Source: Aspergillus flavus | Lineage: Eukaryota > Ascomycota > Eurotiomycetes > Eurotiales > Aspergillaceae | Assembly (NCBI RefSeq): GCF_009017415.1 | Contig: NC_092407.1 | Span: forward strand, 124,001-188,000 | Direction of reading: 5' to 3' | DNA: 64,000 nt | Shown here: piece after piece, positions 44,789 to 56,501 of the stretch | How the letters are laid out: the number at the start of each line of letters is the position of its first letter | Numbering within the stretch: the first letter of the stretch is position 1 | The notes under the pieces: model-generated | Database searches by the model: none | Seen by the model: the letters and a program-made list of their open reading frames with translations, nothing else | Told to the model about the DNA's origin: nothing | Translations under genes and position numbers: made by a program

Positions 44789-46711
44789 CTAGCACTCTCC
44801 ATACTTCATCGGTAGGAAGCACTCTGCCACTCTTGGCTGCGCAGTGGTCCCATTTCGCCGTCTACGCGTGAACCTAAGGAAGATCTGCTCATGAGACTGA
44901 GTAGTTGGCTCGCTGTAGCGGTCACTACTATTTGCTGGGCAGCTACTGTTGGCCTCTGCGAGGAATACTCCGAATTCACGCACACGACGGTGGTCCGGGA
45001 TGTGCCCTACACACATGGATGAGTCCGATCGGTTATTCTCTAAACCGCCCAAAGGCACCCTGTCGTGCTGTAGAGCAACGACTTGGGCTGAAGTGATCTG
45101 ATGTGCACACGGTGCATTGGGTAGATTATAGGAGACCGATACGGGGCTATCCGATGCCAGTACCTTATCTTCAGAAGTGGGAGCCGATGGAATCCGGGAG
45201 TGCGATTCTGTAAAAACTGGAACGAGATCTTCTTCTATATGGATAATTGTTTCAGCAAGCGCGGCCCATGCTGCACACTTGAAAAATGCTTGAACCGGGG
45301 GTGCTCGTCGAAGAAGACTCAATGCCTTCCGGCGCAGGAAACGGTCCCGACATTTCACTGCCGTGTAGAACACCGGCAGGCCTATGCCAGTCTCAAACGT
45401 GAATGGAGGCTGTGTGCTATCAACCACATTGAATGCATCGAGTGCAGATGTGGCGTGTTTGACTATCTCCCGAAATCGATCCATTTGCGCATCGTAGACC
45501 ATCTCATTATCTGCGAGGCAGGTGGAGGTCATTATCGAAGCAACTACGTGATAGGTCAGCAGCGTTGACACAGCCCCGATATTTGAAGAATTGGGAGGCT
45601 TTCCCATCTCTCGGTCCTGTAGGTGAGCAAAAGCTCTCTGCCAACTGTCGAGCCTGAGCGTCAGAGCGCCCTGTTGTTCTTTCAAGGAGGATTCGATATT
45701 GCTATCACATCCCTGAAAACCATGGTATCTCGCTGCTTCGTTCCCCAATAGGAAGGCTTCTGTGACTAGGTCAACCATAACTGTTTGGGCCGCTGCAAGG
45801 GTCGCAAAACTTGAATTTCCAAGCATAGTTACAGGTCTGAAGCTCTCCCTGACCGGATATCCCCCTGAAATCATTGCTGCAGCACCAAGTCGAAAGAATA
45901 TGGGTTTTATGATCTCTTGCAATACATCTTCATAGTATGCCATGGTTGAAGTCTGTCGTAGGGTCATAATGAGATGCGCCCCCTGTTCATACAATTGCAG
46001 GGCCTCCACGGTGTGGCCCTGGAGCGCCTCGATGCAGATGTAGAGGACGCAGGTTATGAGCGCTACATGCGGGTTGAAGTCGTTATGTGTAACCCTTTGT
46101 CGGACGCGTGCCATGGACCGCGAGTACCAGGACACAGCCTTCGTGTGCTCCCCGACCAATTTGTTGTCTTTAAGAACCATGGGAGGACCGATAAAGGGAT
46201 CCGGATCTTCAAATAGAGCACTTATGGCGATGACGGCGTCCCAAACTGCGGGCTCCGATCGGCATAGTTCCGGGACGATGCCCTTCCAAAACCGATGGTC
46301 TAAATAACCGCCAATCGCAGGTCCTGCGCGGTAAAAATAGTACTCGAAAGCGCGTCGCTCCTGCCACTCATGGTTGACGACATCGCAAAGGGCATAGTTA
46401 CTCCCGATTGACGGCGTCGGCGGACAGGCGATGCGTGTATGAGTTTGATTCACGGCGTATGTGCACCTGCGGCCGGTGCCCTTGCACCGTACACACTGCG
46501 GTTTTGTCTCATCACACTTGACTTTACGTGTTCTAATTTCAACGGAGATGGCAGTCAGAACACGCCATTCTAAGACTGTTAAGGAGGCCACATACTTGCA
46601 CGTCGTACATCCTGTCCTAGACTTAATCTTTGCCGACCACCCGGCCCCGCGATAGTATGCGAAGGCCTCGGCCATTCTCGCTAAGCTGTTGCCCTGTTGT
46701 TGGGCGACCAA
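44789..46711 (-). CDS. Zn2Cys6 transcription factor with in-frame intron in the Zn cluster
   Basis: Two exons: 46711-46596 and 46532-44789, 619 residues. The frame is open across 46595-46533, but that stretch begins GTATGT, ends ATTAG, is 63 nt and separates the first two cluster cysteines (GCTTCK) from the rest. Splicing it gives CTTCKTRKVKCDETKPQCVR and the perfect C-x2-C-x6-C-x6-C-x2-C-x6-C arrangement. The remainder is a fungal-specific regulatory domain with the usual helix WDAVIAISALFEDPDPF and a Ser-rich tail. Start at 46711 or the thirteenth codon (46675). It probably regulates the DHA2 exporter next to it, which is inference from position only. A retained intron would leave a protein without a working DNA-binding domain. 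Confidence 0.87.
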   Translation of the reverse strand: MVAQQQGNSLARMAEAFAYYRGAGWSAKIKSRTGCTTCKYVASLTVLEWRVLTAISVEIRTRKVKCDETKPQCVRCKGTGRRCTYAVNQTHTRIACPPTPSIGSNYALCDVVNHEWQERRAFEYYFYRAGPAIGGYLDHRFWKGIVPELCRSEPAVWDAVIAISALFEDPDPFIGPPMVLKDNKLVGEHTKAVSWYSRSMARVRQRVTHNDFNPHVALITCVLYICIEALQGHTVEALQLYEQGAHLIMTLRQTSTMAYYEDVLQEIIKPIFFRLGAAAMISGGYPVRESFRPVTMLGNSSFATLAAAQTVMVDLVTEAFLLGNEAARYHGFQGCDSNIESSLKEQQGALTLRLDSWQRAFAHLQDREMGKPPNSSNIGAVSTLLTYHVVASIMTSTCLADNEMVYDAQMDRFREIVKHATSALDAFNVVDSTQPPFTFETGIGLPVFYTAVKCRDRFLRRKALSLLRRAPPVQAFFKCAAWAALAETIIHIEEDLVPVFTESHSRIPSAPTSEDKVLASDSPVSVSYNLPNAPCAHQITSAQVVALQHDRVPLGGLENNRSDSSMCVGHIPDHRRVREFGVFLAEANSSCPANSSDRYSEPTTQSHEQIFLRFTRRRRNGTTAQPRVAECFLPMKYGEC

Positions 46712-49700
46712 TGTGAAATCCTACCATTATAATGGGTAAACACGGTGTCTGGGCCGGTCAGATGTTCAACGCAGTCACGTTTAAAGATAGCAGAAGCTAG
46801 GCTGGATAGAGACTAGCTGCCTGGGTGCCTGATTGACATTGGCCCCTTCGGAACATGACATCATCCTATGTGTCGACTAACCCAAAATAGGGAATTTGAA
46901 GCCATAAAAAACTGCCGCCCATATCAACATGGGTGGTTAGGAGTGATGCAAGAAGGTACGGAATATAAGATGGTTGAAAGTGGCGTGGTGTTCAGCATGA
47001 CTTCTCTAACACCGATTGTCATTGCATTTGAACATCGTTCAGACAGTCAATCCAGTAAGTGCTCGGATGTCATGACCGTCCGTATACACACCAAGAGAGC
47101 ATACATCTAAGCTGAAATAACCATACCAGCGTGCTGTAGATTCGATCTTCTCTGCACGTCTGTCACGCATAGCAGTACCTGATAGCTACACCCACATCGG
47201 CCGGTACACTCGAATGAATGGCAACGAGACACCGTTGAGTCTATCGTTACGTCTCTGGGGTCCATCGTCTTGCTCAATCTCAAAACAAGCCACGGGTGAA
47301 CTTCACGAGTGGTGGAGGCTTGTACAGGCCCTACGCTACGCCAAGCCAAGATCATCTTGCCACACCAGTCTATTTCGAAGCATTGCGGGAAAACTGCAAA
47401 TTCATCCGAATCTGTGACCGTTGTATACATCATCTTCAGGTACACCAAGCGCGATAATAGCACCATGGCCAAGGACGACAATGATGGTAATGGGAGCCTC
47501 ATTGTTGGCATGATCATCCTAGGAGCTGCAGTATGCGTCATGATTTATTGTGGGATTCGACAGATGCTGGAGGACCTTCCACGCTATGTCGTTCGGGACC
47601 GGACCCCCGAGCAAATCTCGTACATGCGGGATGTGCGCCAACGGAATCTTCATCAAGCTTGGTGCGACTCTCGGTCCATTTCCGTCGCCACGGACCCCAG
47701 ACGATAAAGGGCCAGCGCGGGAGACGCAGTAATATTTGGGCGATGTTATGGAGAGGGTTCCGATGATATGCATGGTGACTATCAGTGGCGCTCTATGAGA
47801 TAACCAGGGGACAATTTCCCACCCATTATATCACCCATCCATTTGTAACAATAGTTGACATGTTGAAAGTTTTTCCATTTCTAGGCAGTCTTGCAGCTTA
47901 GATGTGCACAGCAATACCAAAATAGTCTTATGCCCATTGTACGAAGCGTAGCATAGCACCATCCAGTCGACATTCTCTTTCCTATCCACATTCCCGTTGC
48001 CTATGCCAACCCAATAGCTCGACACCTGAGCCTTGTCCATTCCAGGTGGTCCTACGGTAGAGCTGTTTTACCAGCGGATTTGAGAAATCGCGCCTATATC
48101 GAAAAAATGCCCTACAAAAGGTCTCATGACCAGTTCGAGGGACCCAATCCAGTGGGTGGCCTGCTGGATCCACTTGTATCTTCCCATTCCAGGGGGTGGG
48201 AAAGGAGATCTGGGCGATCACCAACGCCGCTAGTGTGAGGCGCTCAGCCCCAGCTGCTGTACCCCTCATCCTTCTCCACGCCTGGGATCCACTAGATGAG
48301 TTCCTCGCACCGTGCCCTCCTTTCCAGCAATGGTACAGAGTATATTCTGCGGGTGCTGGCTCTGAGTACCCATTCAGGAATATGGACTACACCATGCTAG
48401 GAGTTCTAGGCCATGCATACGTACAACTTGCTCTACGTGCAGAGAATACAGACGTACTCCGTAGTGTTCTTCGACAAGTGGGATCCACTCCCACAACCGA
48501 CCCTACAACTCTGCTAATCTGTCCGATCTTTACCCTGGGAACTGCAACTACTGTTCACCATATCCACAGTAGAACAGTCATGGGATGACATTTTTCCCGC
48601 CAGCTCTCCAAAGTCCAAGTATGCCGTATCCGCTGGGGAATTAAGGGTTTGTCGATCGGTCCGCGTGCCAAGAGCAGTATGGACACATTAGCTCAGAAGT
48701 GGTATGGAAACAAAAGTGAGGTTTGGGGCCTTTTTATAATAGCAGCAGTGGACGGTCAAACTTTGAGCCTGATTTGCCCCTGAACCGTCAAGAAAAAACT
48801 CTATTGGGGAGGCATCGTCGGACTTGGATTTCAGAGTCCCATTCTATCAGGCTTATCTCCGCAGGATCCCTAGTTTTAGCGATCACTTGAAATACGGAGT
48901 AGACAGGACCGACTGAGTTTAACATAAACTCCGTATCTAAGGTCCCAATACCAGCATAGCATGCCTCTACTTGGACTGATCACATACATGGGGCTTTCAA
49001 CCATCATTTTGGCAATGGCCACCCCGGCAGTTTGTCACTCCACGACTAATCAATGCACGAGGTCAATGGAAGATCAGATTCCATACGAGTGGAAGAGCTA
49101 AGCGATGATCCTCCTCAAAGGCGCTTAGTTATGCGTAACCTTCAATAGTGGCATCTCTCCCTTCCAGTTAAGTTGGATTCTCCCCTTTTCCGCCCAGTGC
49201 GATCCCCAAAGGTGCATTTCGCTTTTCGGGGCCTCCATATTCTCCTGCATGGCTTGTAATTAAACTTCCGGACAAGTAAATGACACGTCACAAATTCTCC
49301 ACCTTACATGGTAAGCACACAATCGCACAGTACACGGAGTAGCTCAGCGCTAAAGTCGGGGGTTGTTTTCTGGTACCTGCCAAAGGTAACCACCAGAACG
49401 GTAATGCCAAATGCGAAGGGGAAACACGGAACTGAACTCGTAGAGGGCGGAGAGCAAAGTATATGAAGATGATCTAGATCTTTGATTCAAATTCGTTGTC
49501 ACATGTGGCCCACCCCCAATCGCATGTTGTTGAAGGTGCACGTCGTGGAAAAGCGTAGACCCAGAAAAAGGCTATCTATGTTTATCTATCGCATGGCTTA
49601 CGCCGAGGAAATCCGGAATTGGGTCCCTGCTCGTATTATTGGAGGTACCTCCTTGCGTGGTGATGTGCTACACTAATTAGGGTTACATCCAGCAAGGACG

Positions 49701-49901
49701 GCTGAAGTCAATGCGTCAACAGCGGAGGCAAACCGCTCGCCACCCGCGCTCTTAAGCATATTTATCCCTTGGTTCCTATACCAAAATTGTGCTTCGCGCG
49801 CTTTGAAATGAAAGCAACATGAATTTTCCGTGCAACCACAGAGCTTGGGGTTTCCACCAGAAATCCCCAACGGTGACGGTGGAGGGTTCATACACGCTGT
49901 G
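46712..49901. other. gene-poor region
   Basis: About 3.2 kb with one weak candidate gene (47465-47707). A plus-strand frame at 48196-48588 and a minus-strand frame at 48269-47982 overlap and carry no recognised motif. Two exact copies of TACGGAGTA or its complement lie here (48455-48463, 48893-48901). Confidence 0.5.
47465..47707 (+). CDS. candidate small single-pass membrane protein
   Basis: The ATG at 47465 sits in a good context (CACCATGGCC) and opens an 80-residue frame. An acidic N-terminus is followed by one strong hydrophobic helix (SLIVGMIILGAAVCVMIYCG). A basic cytosolic tail with RYVVRDRTPEQISYMRDVRQ follows; this pattern recalls small fungal single-pass proteins I cannot name. No intron or partner is seen. 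The frame is also open upstream to 47309, but that part looks non-coding. Confidence 0.4.
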   Translation: MAKDDNDGNGSLIVGMIILGAAVCVMIYCGIRQMLEDLPRYVVRDRTPEQISYMRDVRQRNLHQAWCDSRSISVATDPRR

Positions 49902-51340
49902 ATGGACGATTCTCAGCCATGGCTACAAACAGCGAATCGCGTGCTCATTGGAGTCGGTTTGGCTATTAACACTCCTCTCCTGATAATGCGGATATATACA
50001 AAGATTCGCCTGATGAGAAGATTTTGGTGGGATGACGGTAAGTCGATATTTCGGAGCCCATGATGCTCCTTTTGAGCGCATAGTTAACAGATAGCGGCCA
50101 GTATGCTTGATTCTTGCCTGGGTATATACCGTCGATATGTTCTGATTGCACATCAACATGTGCTGACCTGCAACTAGATCTTTTCCCTAGGGACGCAAGC
50201 GGTCATCCTATGTAAGACCTCATTCAAGTGAGATGGTATGCGGTCACTAAGATCACTTCAGATGGGTTCGAACATGCAGGCTATGGCTACCACATTTCGC
50301 AACTCCCGCTATCCGTGCTGAGTAGGTTTCGCAAGGTATCTATAATCCATATGCGACGTGGATTGCACCTCGATCGCTAATCGCCGGGCTTTCCCTGGTA
50401 TAGTGCATGCTGGCAGCACCAGTCATATACGTTCCCGCTCTCGCCTTTGCGAAGCTCGCCTTGCTTATGCTTTACTATCGACTCCTACAGGCTACGCACA
50501 CGCTCTATGTATACGTTATATACGCGGTCGGCTTCATAATTGCAGGATATAGTCTGGCACTTCCTCTGGCATTGATATTCGGCTGCAGCCCTATTCAAAA
50601 GAGCTGGGACATCACTATTACGACGGGCTCCTGCATCAACACAGCGGGAGTCTATCTTGCAACTGCTATCACTAACACGATCAGTGATGTCATATTGCTA
50701 CTGCTTCCGATCCCCGTTGTATGGGGTCTCCGGCTACCCGTCATTCAAAAAGTAGGGGTGCTTTGTATGTTTGGTGTTGGATTCTTGTAAGTGAACTTCC
50801 CCCAATCCAGCATGTCTAAAAGGGGGCCGAGAGCGTGTCACGATAAATAGTGGCCTTACTGAACCAGTTGGTTGTTGCAATACTTACCTAGCTCTTATAG
50901 AACCACCAGTATAAGTATCGTGCGCTTAGCAACGTTGATGCCTCTGGTCACGTCGCAAGACCAGACGCGTGATATCGCTTTAGCAGCTATATTCATGTGA
51001 GTTGGGGACACCATCTAAATCATTCTCTTGGTAGGTTAAACTTTATATTGGGATAGTCCTAATGGATATGACTACCTTTAGCGATATCGAAGCCAACACC
51101 ATCATCATATGCGGCTCTTTCCCCTATTTACGCCAATTTCTGCGATACCATGCTCCGCGGTGGATGGATTATAGTCTGAGCTCGCGACGGAAATCCTCTT
51201 CGACAGAGTCGCCATCGGCTCAAATGCGGAAGCCTGGTCTCACCCAACTCCAGGATGATATCGAAAGGGCGATCAATAATACGGATGGGATGACCAGCGT
51301 GGAAGGGAATTTAGAACGCGGGCCCAGAGAAGTCCTATAG
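49902..51340 (+). CDS. Pth11-like/rhodopsin-domain integral membrane protein
   Basis: Seven exons: 49902-50037, 50102-50121, 50178-50211, 50262-50335, 50404-50786, 50901-50996 and 51082-51340, 333 residues. Two exons are very short (20 and 34 nt), and the order was fixed by frame and family landmarks. These are MRIYTKIRLMRRFWWDDV, LILAW, GTQAVILYGFEHAGYGYH, FAKLALLMLYYRLL, the extracellular cysteine block FGCSPIQKSWDITITTGSCI and SDVILLLLPIPVVWGL. SDIEANTIIICGSFP precedes a hydrophilic tail. This is the fungal seven-helix family found in Pth11-related receptors. A CFEM domain is absent. Ligand and partners are unknown. The acceptor of the last intron (TTTAG at 51081) is the least certain. Confidence 0.83.
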
Positions 51341-52008
51341 AATTCGTTCGTGTGCATAAAAGTGTACGGCTTGGCTGGGTTCAAAAGTACTCCCAGATTT
51401 CTAATAGCGGAGGGGACGTTAATAATTTAACAAATAGTTTTCGGGCATCTATTTTAATACTCGAATATCTACTCCAAGCTTCCCACGGCGTCACTGGGCC
51501 GTTGTAACTCTCTCCAGGTAGTTGGCGAGGTCTTGAGCAACGTCAAAGCACGCCCATTGTCGCGCGAAGTCCGTGGAGCCATCTGCAAGACCCGTAGCCC
51601 AGTGCCTTATAATAATACCAGATGACCTTATTGCAGATGCAAAGTCTACACCCAAACCCAGAAGACCGCCAGATTCCCACGTATAGACCACAGCAAGTGG
51701 AAGGCCATAAATGCGTACAGTCCAAATAAGGCCCCGAATTATTCTTCGTTGCCTCCTCTGTTCCGAAAGGTAACTACGCCTCCGGATACACCAAAATATC
51801 CCGTTCGCCTCCTTTTGCTTGTAATCCTACAATTGTAGCTAGACAGACGGTCATATCCACCTTCCACTATTACAACCCTCAAATACACGATCGGGATCCA
51901 AGCCACGCTTCGTGGCCTTCGCGCCCGGGCACCCAGGCCAGTACACATTCATATTCGTCCAATTGAGTTGGCTACCGCCATTGGAAATTTACACATCACT
52001 CCACCAAG
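51341..52008. other. intergenic, possible decayed coding remnants
   Basis: Minus-strand frames at 51948-51739 and 51691-51488 look partly coding-like (Gly/Val-rich and amphipathic), and they lie just downstream of the broken frame at 52557-52009. They may be its former 3' exons. Not called as genes. Confidence 0.35.
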
Positions 52009-52557
52009 TTATCTAGACTCTGACCTGTTCAGCAAGATGCGACAGTCGTCCTCGAATTCGTTGGCCGTGCCGATCGAATAACCACCTCTGTAGGGGTAGA
52101 TGGGCGCGGAGATGTGTTTCGAAGATCAATCTCGGCCGGGAAAGGGTATAAAATACGGATTGAGGTAGTACTGTGGGTTCTGCGGATGTAAGTTCAACTC
52201 GAGCCATGGGTGTTGAACAGTGAAACCAAAGAGTTCAGTGTGGATTGGTCGTTCGCCGAGAAGGTATGGGAAGAAACGATTGGAGAGGAAAGTCTGGATC
52301 TCGCATCAAAAGAGGTCTTCGAGGTGGATTTGGCAGTCATTCTTCTGTGTCAGTATGTCTATTCGGCTGTTTGTCTAGAAGATTCGTAGGATGAAGACAG
52401 GTCTAGATGTGCGACAACGTGTATTGTAGTGAAGGTAAGGCCGCGCTATGTCGGAAGGCGCTATATCTCGTTTTGTAAATTTGGCCATGTCGACATCTGT
52501 GTAGTTAGTTATACAATCATAGATTCGAAAGCTCGACAATGTGTGGGCTATGGTCAA
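52009..52557 (-). pseudogene. decayed gene of unknown family with three in-frame stops
   Basis: From the ATG at 52557 one minus-strand frame runs 183 codons to a TAA at 52011-52009. It is broken by TAG at 52377-52375, TGA at 52308-52306 and TGA at 52128-52126. All segments lie in the same frame and read like ordinary protein: TELFGFTVQHPWLELNLHPQ with YYLNPYFIPFPGRD in the middle, and IYPYRGGYSIGTANEFEDDC near the end. Each stop differs by one C-to-T change from a common codon (CAG or CGA), the change expected from repeat-induced point mutation or plain decay. I do not recognise the family. Downstream, a GTCAGA...GGTAG 52-nt stretch could be an intron leading to a further coding-like segment. 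Alternatively the whole pattern is chance. Confidence 0.35.
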
Positions 52558-54311
52558 TGTTCATGTCATTGTGAGGTATCCGGTGAGTATACATATGTAA
52601 TGAGGCATCTTGGTAGAGAAATCCCTTGCTCGGCTTGAAAGCAACTGCATGGCACTGCTATTGAGTCCTCGTAAGAAGATGTGGAAGAATCTAACATGAT
52701 CTTGTCAAACTCCAATCGAGGGATATTGATGTCAGCTGATGTGACACGGTGCTTCGTCCCTTAAACGGACTAGTGGCAGGGATATCATTTCTCCGGAGTG
52801 TCGGATATCAGCACAACCTCGAGTAACGAGCTTCGCATGATTGCTACCAAGGCGAATCCACCAGCTATACATACGTGAAGATGGTTCTAACTGTCCATTT
52901 TCAGTCGCCTGTCTGCAGTTCTAGCAGCTCCTCCCTATCATCGTTCTTAACACTGTCTCACACTGACAAGCGTTAGATATGAGCACGAGGATCTGGTCAA
53001 CTTACTCCCATCATATGGAGAAACTAATCCACATAATCTGCATATCTTCCCACTGATGCGCATCTTATCCGAGCCTCTTTCCGGACCCTACCCGTTAATA
53101 CCGCTTCGTCACGGAAAATCCGACACCCTGACTCCGCTGTCCCACTGTCTTCGGTCCCTAGACTGCATCCACGAATGTCCTCCAGCACCCAACTCTTGAT
53201 AGTCGCTCATGCGCCGCTTCTAATTGTGAATGGCAGGCTTGGAATTGATCTTGTGTGGTGAATCAGCTCCTTCACACCTGTCGGTGGCTAGTGAAGTCAG
53301 TGGCGTGTGTAGCCCAGGCGGAAATGATATTTCCTGGATAATGTCTACACTGTTGCCTTAAACTGTGTCCCTGGAGTTACTAGGTTCACAAAATCCCTCA
53401 CATACGTCATGCAGCCCATCTGTCGATTGACAACTTTTCGTTATATATTGTTCCATCGATTTTCTGAGGAGCGACTTGCTTCGACTTCCAATTATGAATG
53501 CCAACTATTCCACAGTCGTAAAAGTCAGGGGCAAGTCTACGGATAACATTACGTAGGAGTGTGATGGAATATTCTAGTAGGTCAAAAGTTTATTACATTC
53601 AAGCTTCAGGTGTCAGGGATATTGTTGCTCTGGATAGGATCATCACCAAGCCACTCATCTCAAGGTGCCTTTTAGATACTTTCCATATAGAAAATGAGTG
53701 CTGTTAGTGTTTGGCGCACAAACATGCTTCGTGCGCAAATACCCAAATGACGCCAGTGAACGTAATTTTGTCCCTTTTTCTCTGGCTTTTTTTTCCCACT
53801 TAAATCTCGGGGGCTTTTCCAATCGAAAGCCAAACGTTCAATTTCATACTGTCCTATTAACTTTCGACGTCGTCAAAATCGTTGCTAGTTGTTTGTCAGT
53901 CTCAACTAGGGCTAACACCCTCGTCCTCTAACAAGCCTCGACCCAAGGCTCCATTCAACCCAATCAATGCCTTCGATCGCTTGTTCTTGACCTCACTATT
54001 GTTCTGATTGGGTCCGGTCGGATATGTCCAGCCTATAACAACCTTTTCCATTTAACAGGCCTACCTGGCCGATCGATCCATGGAACGTTGATCTGCTCTT
54101 CGGTCATAGGCACCCAAGCTATCTACATCTTGCAAAAGGATATCACGCACTTCTCCCTTCCCTCATCACGCCAGTAAAGCCTTGAGATGCGCCTTTGACG
54201 ACTTTACGCTTCACCTTATATAAGACTCGTTGTATCCTCCCACGAGAGAACCATGTCGCAGGCATTGATTCAATAGTGAAAGCCAACTCTCGTCGGATTT
54301 CACCAGATGCC
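52558..54311. other. long region upstream of the RGS gene
   Basis: About 1.75 kb without a recognisable gene. The last ~400 nt are CT-rich and could be a long 5' leader of the RGS gene. Short frames here have no motif. Confidence 0.5.
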
Positions 54312-55160
54312 ATGAAATCGAAATCGAAAACCCTTTACCACCTGCGTCCGAAGCTTGACGAGATCCTTAACGATACAGCCCCTGTCCCATACACACTCGG
54401 CACTTTCATTGCCTTCCTCGCTCAAAACCACTGTCTCGAAGTTCTCGAGTTCATCCTCGAGGCCAAACGCTACCGGAAGACATACGACTGGCTTCAAGAT
54501 CACGGGAAGGCATGTGGTGAAGATGGAGCGCACGAGGAGCGCCTGCGAACAGTATGGGATCGCATCATAGACACATACATTGAATCCGGCGCACCGCGCG
54601 AGATCAATGTGCCAAATGAAACCCGTGAGGAGCTATTGGAGTACACCAAAACCAACGACTCTATACCCCCACCGAGTCTCCTGGATAATGCCGTTCAACA
54701 CATGCACGAATTACTACGAGAGTCGATCCTGATCCCCTTTCTCCGGAGCTGCTCGGGTACCTCCCATGTCCAGCCGCTATCAGTGCCATGCCTCAGCGGC
54801 ACCGAGCGACTATCCCCTAGTCCCAGGGCTTCCGATGATACGGCACGCCGGCGGTCGAAGCTCAGTGGTCTCATTCCATCCTCCCCAGCGGACATGTATT
54901 CCTCCGATGGATCGGAACCGCCAACAAGGTGTATATCACGAGACACAAGCTCTCAAGGACCACCTGGCTCGTCCTCTTCTGAAATCGCACGTGAGATCAC
55001 CGGTGGTCAAGATTGGGATGTATTACCGAATGGTGTAGGAGCAGAGATGTGGCACGCAAATACAGCGCCGGAGAGAAAGAGACGCTCCCCAGAGTCACCT
55101 AAGAAAAGATGGCCTCGCTTACATGGATTTACGAAGCATTTCCGGCGTTCTTCTGATTGA
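54312..55160 (+). CDS. RGS-domain regulator of G-protein signalling
   Basis: A single frame; the first ATG is at 54312, giving 282 residues. The earlier part of the open frame (from 54195) has no ATG. The RGS core spans about residues 5-145: TLYHLRPKLDEILNDTAPVP, YTLGTFIAFLAQNHCLEVLE and FILEAKRY, and then YIESGAPREINVPNETREEL and a final helix FLRSC. A Ser/Pro-rich tail with a basic end (RKRRSPESPKKRWPRLHGF) follows. RGS proteins speed GTP hydrolysis by G-alpha subunits and so dampen signalling for growth, conidiation or stress. Size and layout are similar to the RgsA type of Aspergillus. The substrate G-alpha cannot be deduced. The nearby Pth11-like gene is a candidate upstream receptor only by position. 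Confidence 0.85.
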   Translation: MKSKSKTLYHLRPKLDEILNDTAPVPYTLGTFIAFLAQNHCLEVLEFILEAKRYRKTYDWLQDHGKACGEDGAHEERLRTVWDRIIDTYIESGAPREINVPNETREELLEYTKTNDSIPPPSLLDNAVQHMHELLRESILIPFLRSCSGTSHVQPLSVPCLSGTERLSPSPRASDDTARRRSKLSGLIPSSPADMYSSDGSEPPTRCISRDTSSQGPPGSSSSEIAREITGGQDWDVLPNGVGAEMWHANTAPERKRRSPESPKKRWPRLHGFTKHFRRSSD

Positions 55161-56501
55161 TGCTAACTATTTACCCGCCATGTATGTCATCCAAGCGGAA
55201 ATCAATTGCTGTGTATGTTGACTTTTAATTTGCCTCAACCAGATACCCAATGTGTCTATAACTGGTTGTCATCTAATGTACGTGGAGAAACTAGACGCGC
55301 AATCTTTGAGAAATTGCCTGTCATGAAGAGAATATACGTCTCCTGTTACACATAGAAAATCATATTTTGGTTGGAATTCATAGACCCAAAGTACGAACGC
55401 CTGAAACTCAATGATCTCATACCAAGTCAGCGACGACGTATGACCCAGAACCGATCCAATGAATAGCTGTCTCAACAGTAGATCATTTCTGTAACCGTGG
55501 ATCCTATGACGAAAGCTATCACATTACCATGAAGTATCCATGACTTCACTCTTCTCGTAAGGCTGCTCGAACCATGGTTGCTCTTCGCCCAAGGTCGATG
55601 TAACCATGACAGATCTAAAGTCATCGAACAACCCCGGAAAGATTAAAAGCTTCAAAAGGTAGGAAATATTGGAAGGCGTGAGTCTCGTTCATAAGCCCTC
55701 TCTTTCTATTTTGCCATTTGTCTATGCTTCATTTGTTCCTCCAGGGTGGTGTTGAACTTCAACGTGGACTGTCCAACTCCGCAGCGATTGGGTATCACTA
55801 TCATCCAGATACATCTGCCGTGGAAGGTGGCTTGAAACCAAAACATCAGTAGGACGTTTCTTCCTCAGTTGTAGGGTTCGTCCAGCTTCATGTGATGTCA
55901 CCAGTCCGGATGCGGCCAATCAGAAGAACCATGGCGTTCCACACATGATACCTTGCATGTCGTACTTTTCTGGAGGGAATTAATGCTCTGCAGTATAGGA
56001 AGTCATGTAGATAAATTGTATTAATAGACATTTCCCTCGCAGTCTATTAAGCAATGTCAAAAAGGCAGGTTCGGAGGTTGTTAACCTGTTAATAAAGAAG
56101 GCTGCCAATGAGAGTCCAATGATATATTTTCCCTTCCACTTGACTCCTACACTGCAGGGATCAGCGCCTATGCATAAGCACCTGCAGCAACGTTAATAAT
56201 GGACAGTAAACACACTACAGTAGATATCAAAGCTTCTTATAAATCGGAATAGCGACCCCAATATTCTTTTCTTTGTTGCGCGGGTATACCTGGAAACCGA
56301 GTTCTTTGTTAGGGTAATCCTTCAGCCTTGATGTTCACCCGGACGAAAATGTTTAGGGTACCGATCTATAATGGCAGGGTTATATATAGTATCTCCGCCG
56401 TTACATCCAACATGAAGTGCCATAAAATTAAGAAAGAAAGAAAGAATATAAAAACCGGACACACTCACTCCTTTCCTGTGAAAAGATAAATCCAAACAAA
56501 G
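55161..56501. other. intergenic, no gene seen
   Basis: About 1.3 kb between two plus-strand genes. Short frames only. Promoter of the HAD gene at the right end. Confidence 0.55.

Noticed and set aside
48196..48588. Plus-strand 130-codon frame
   Set aside because: It overlaps an equally long antisense frame, has no motif and begins in a non-conserved context.
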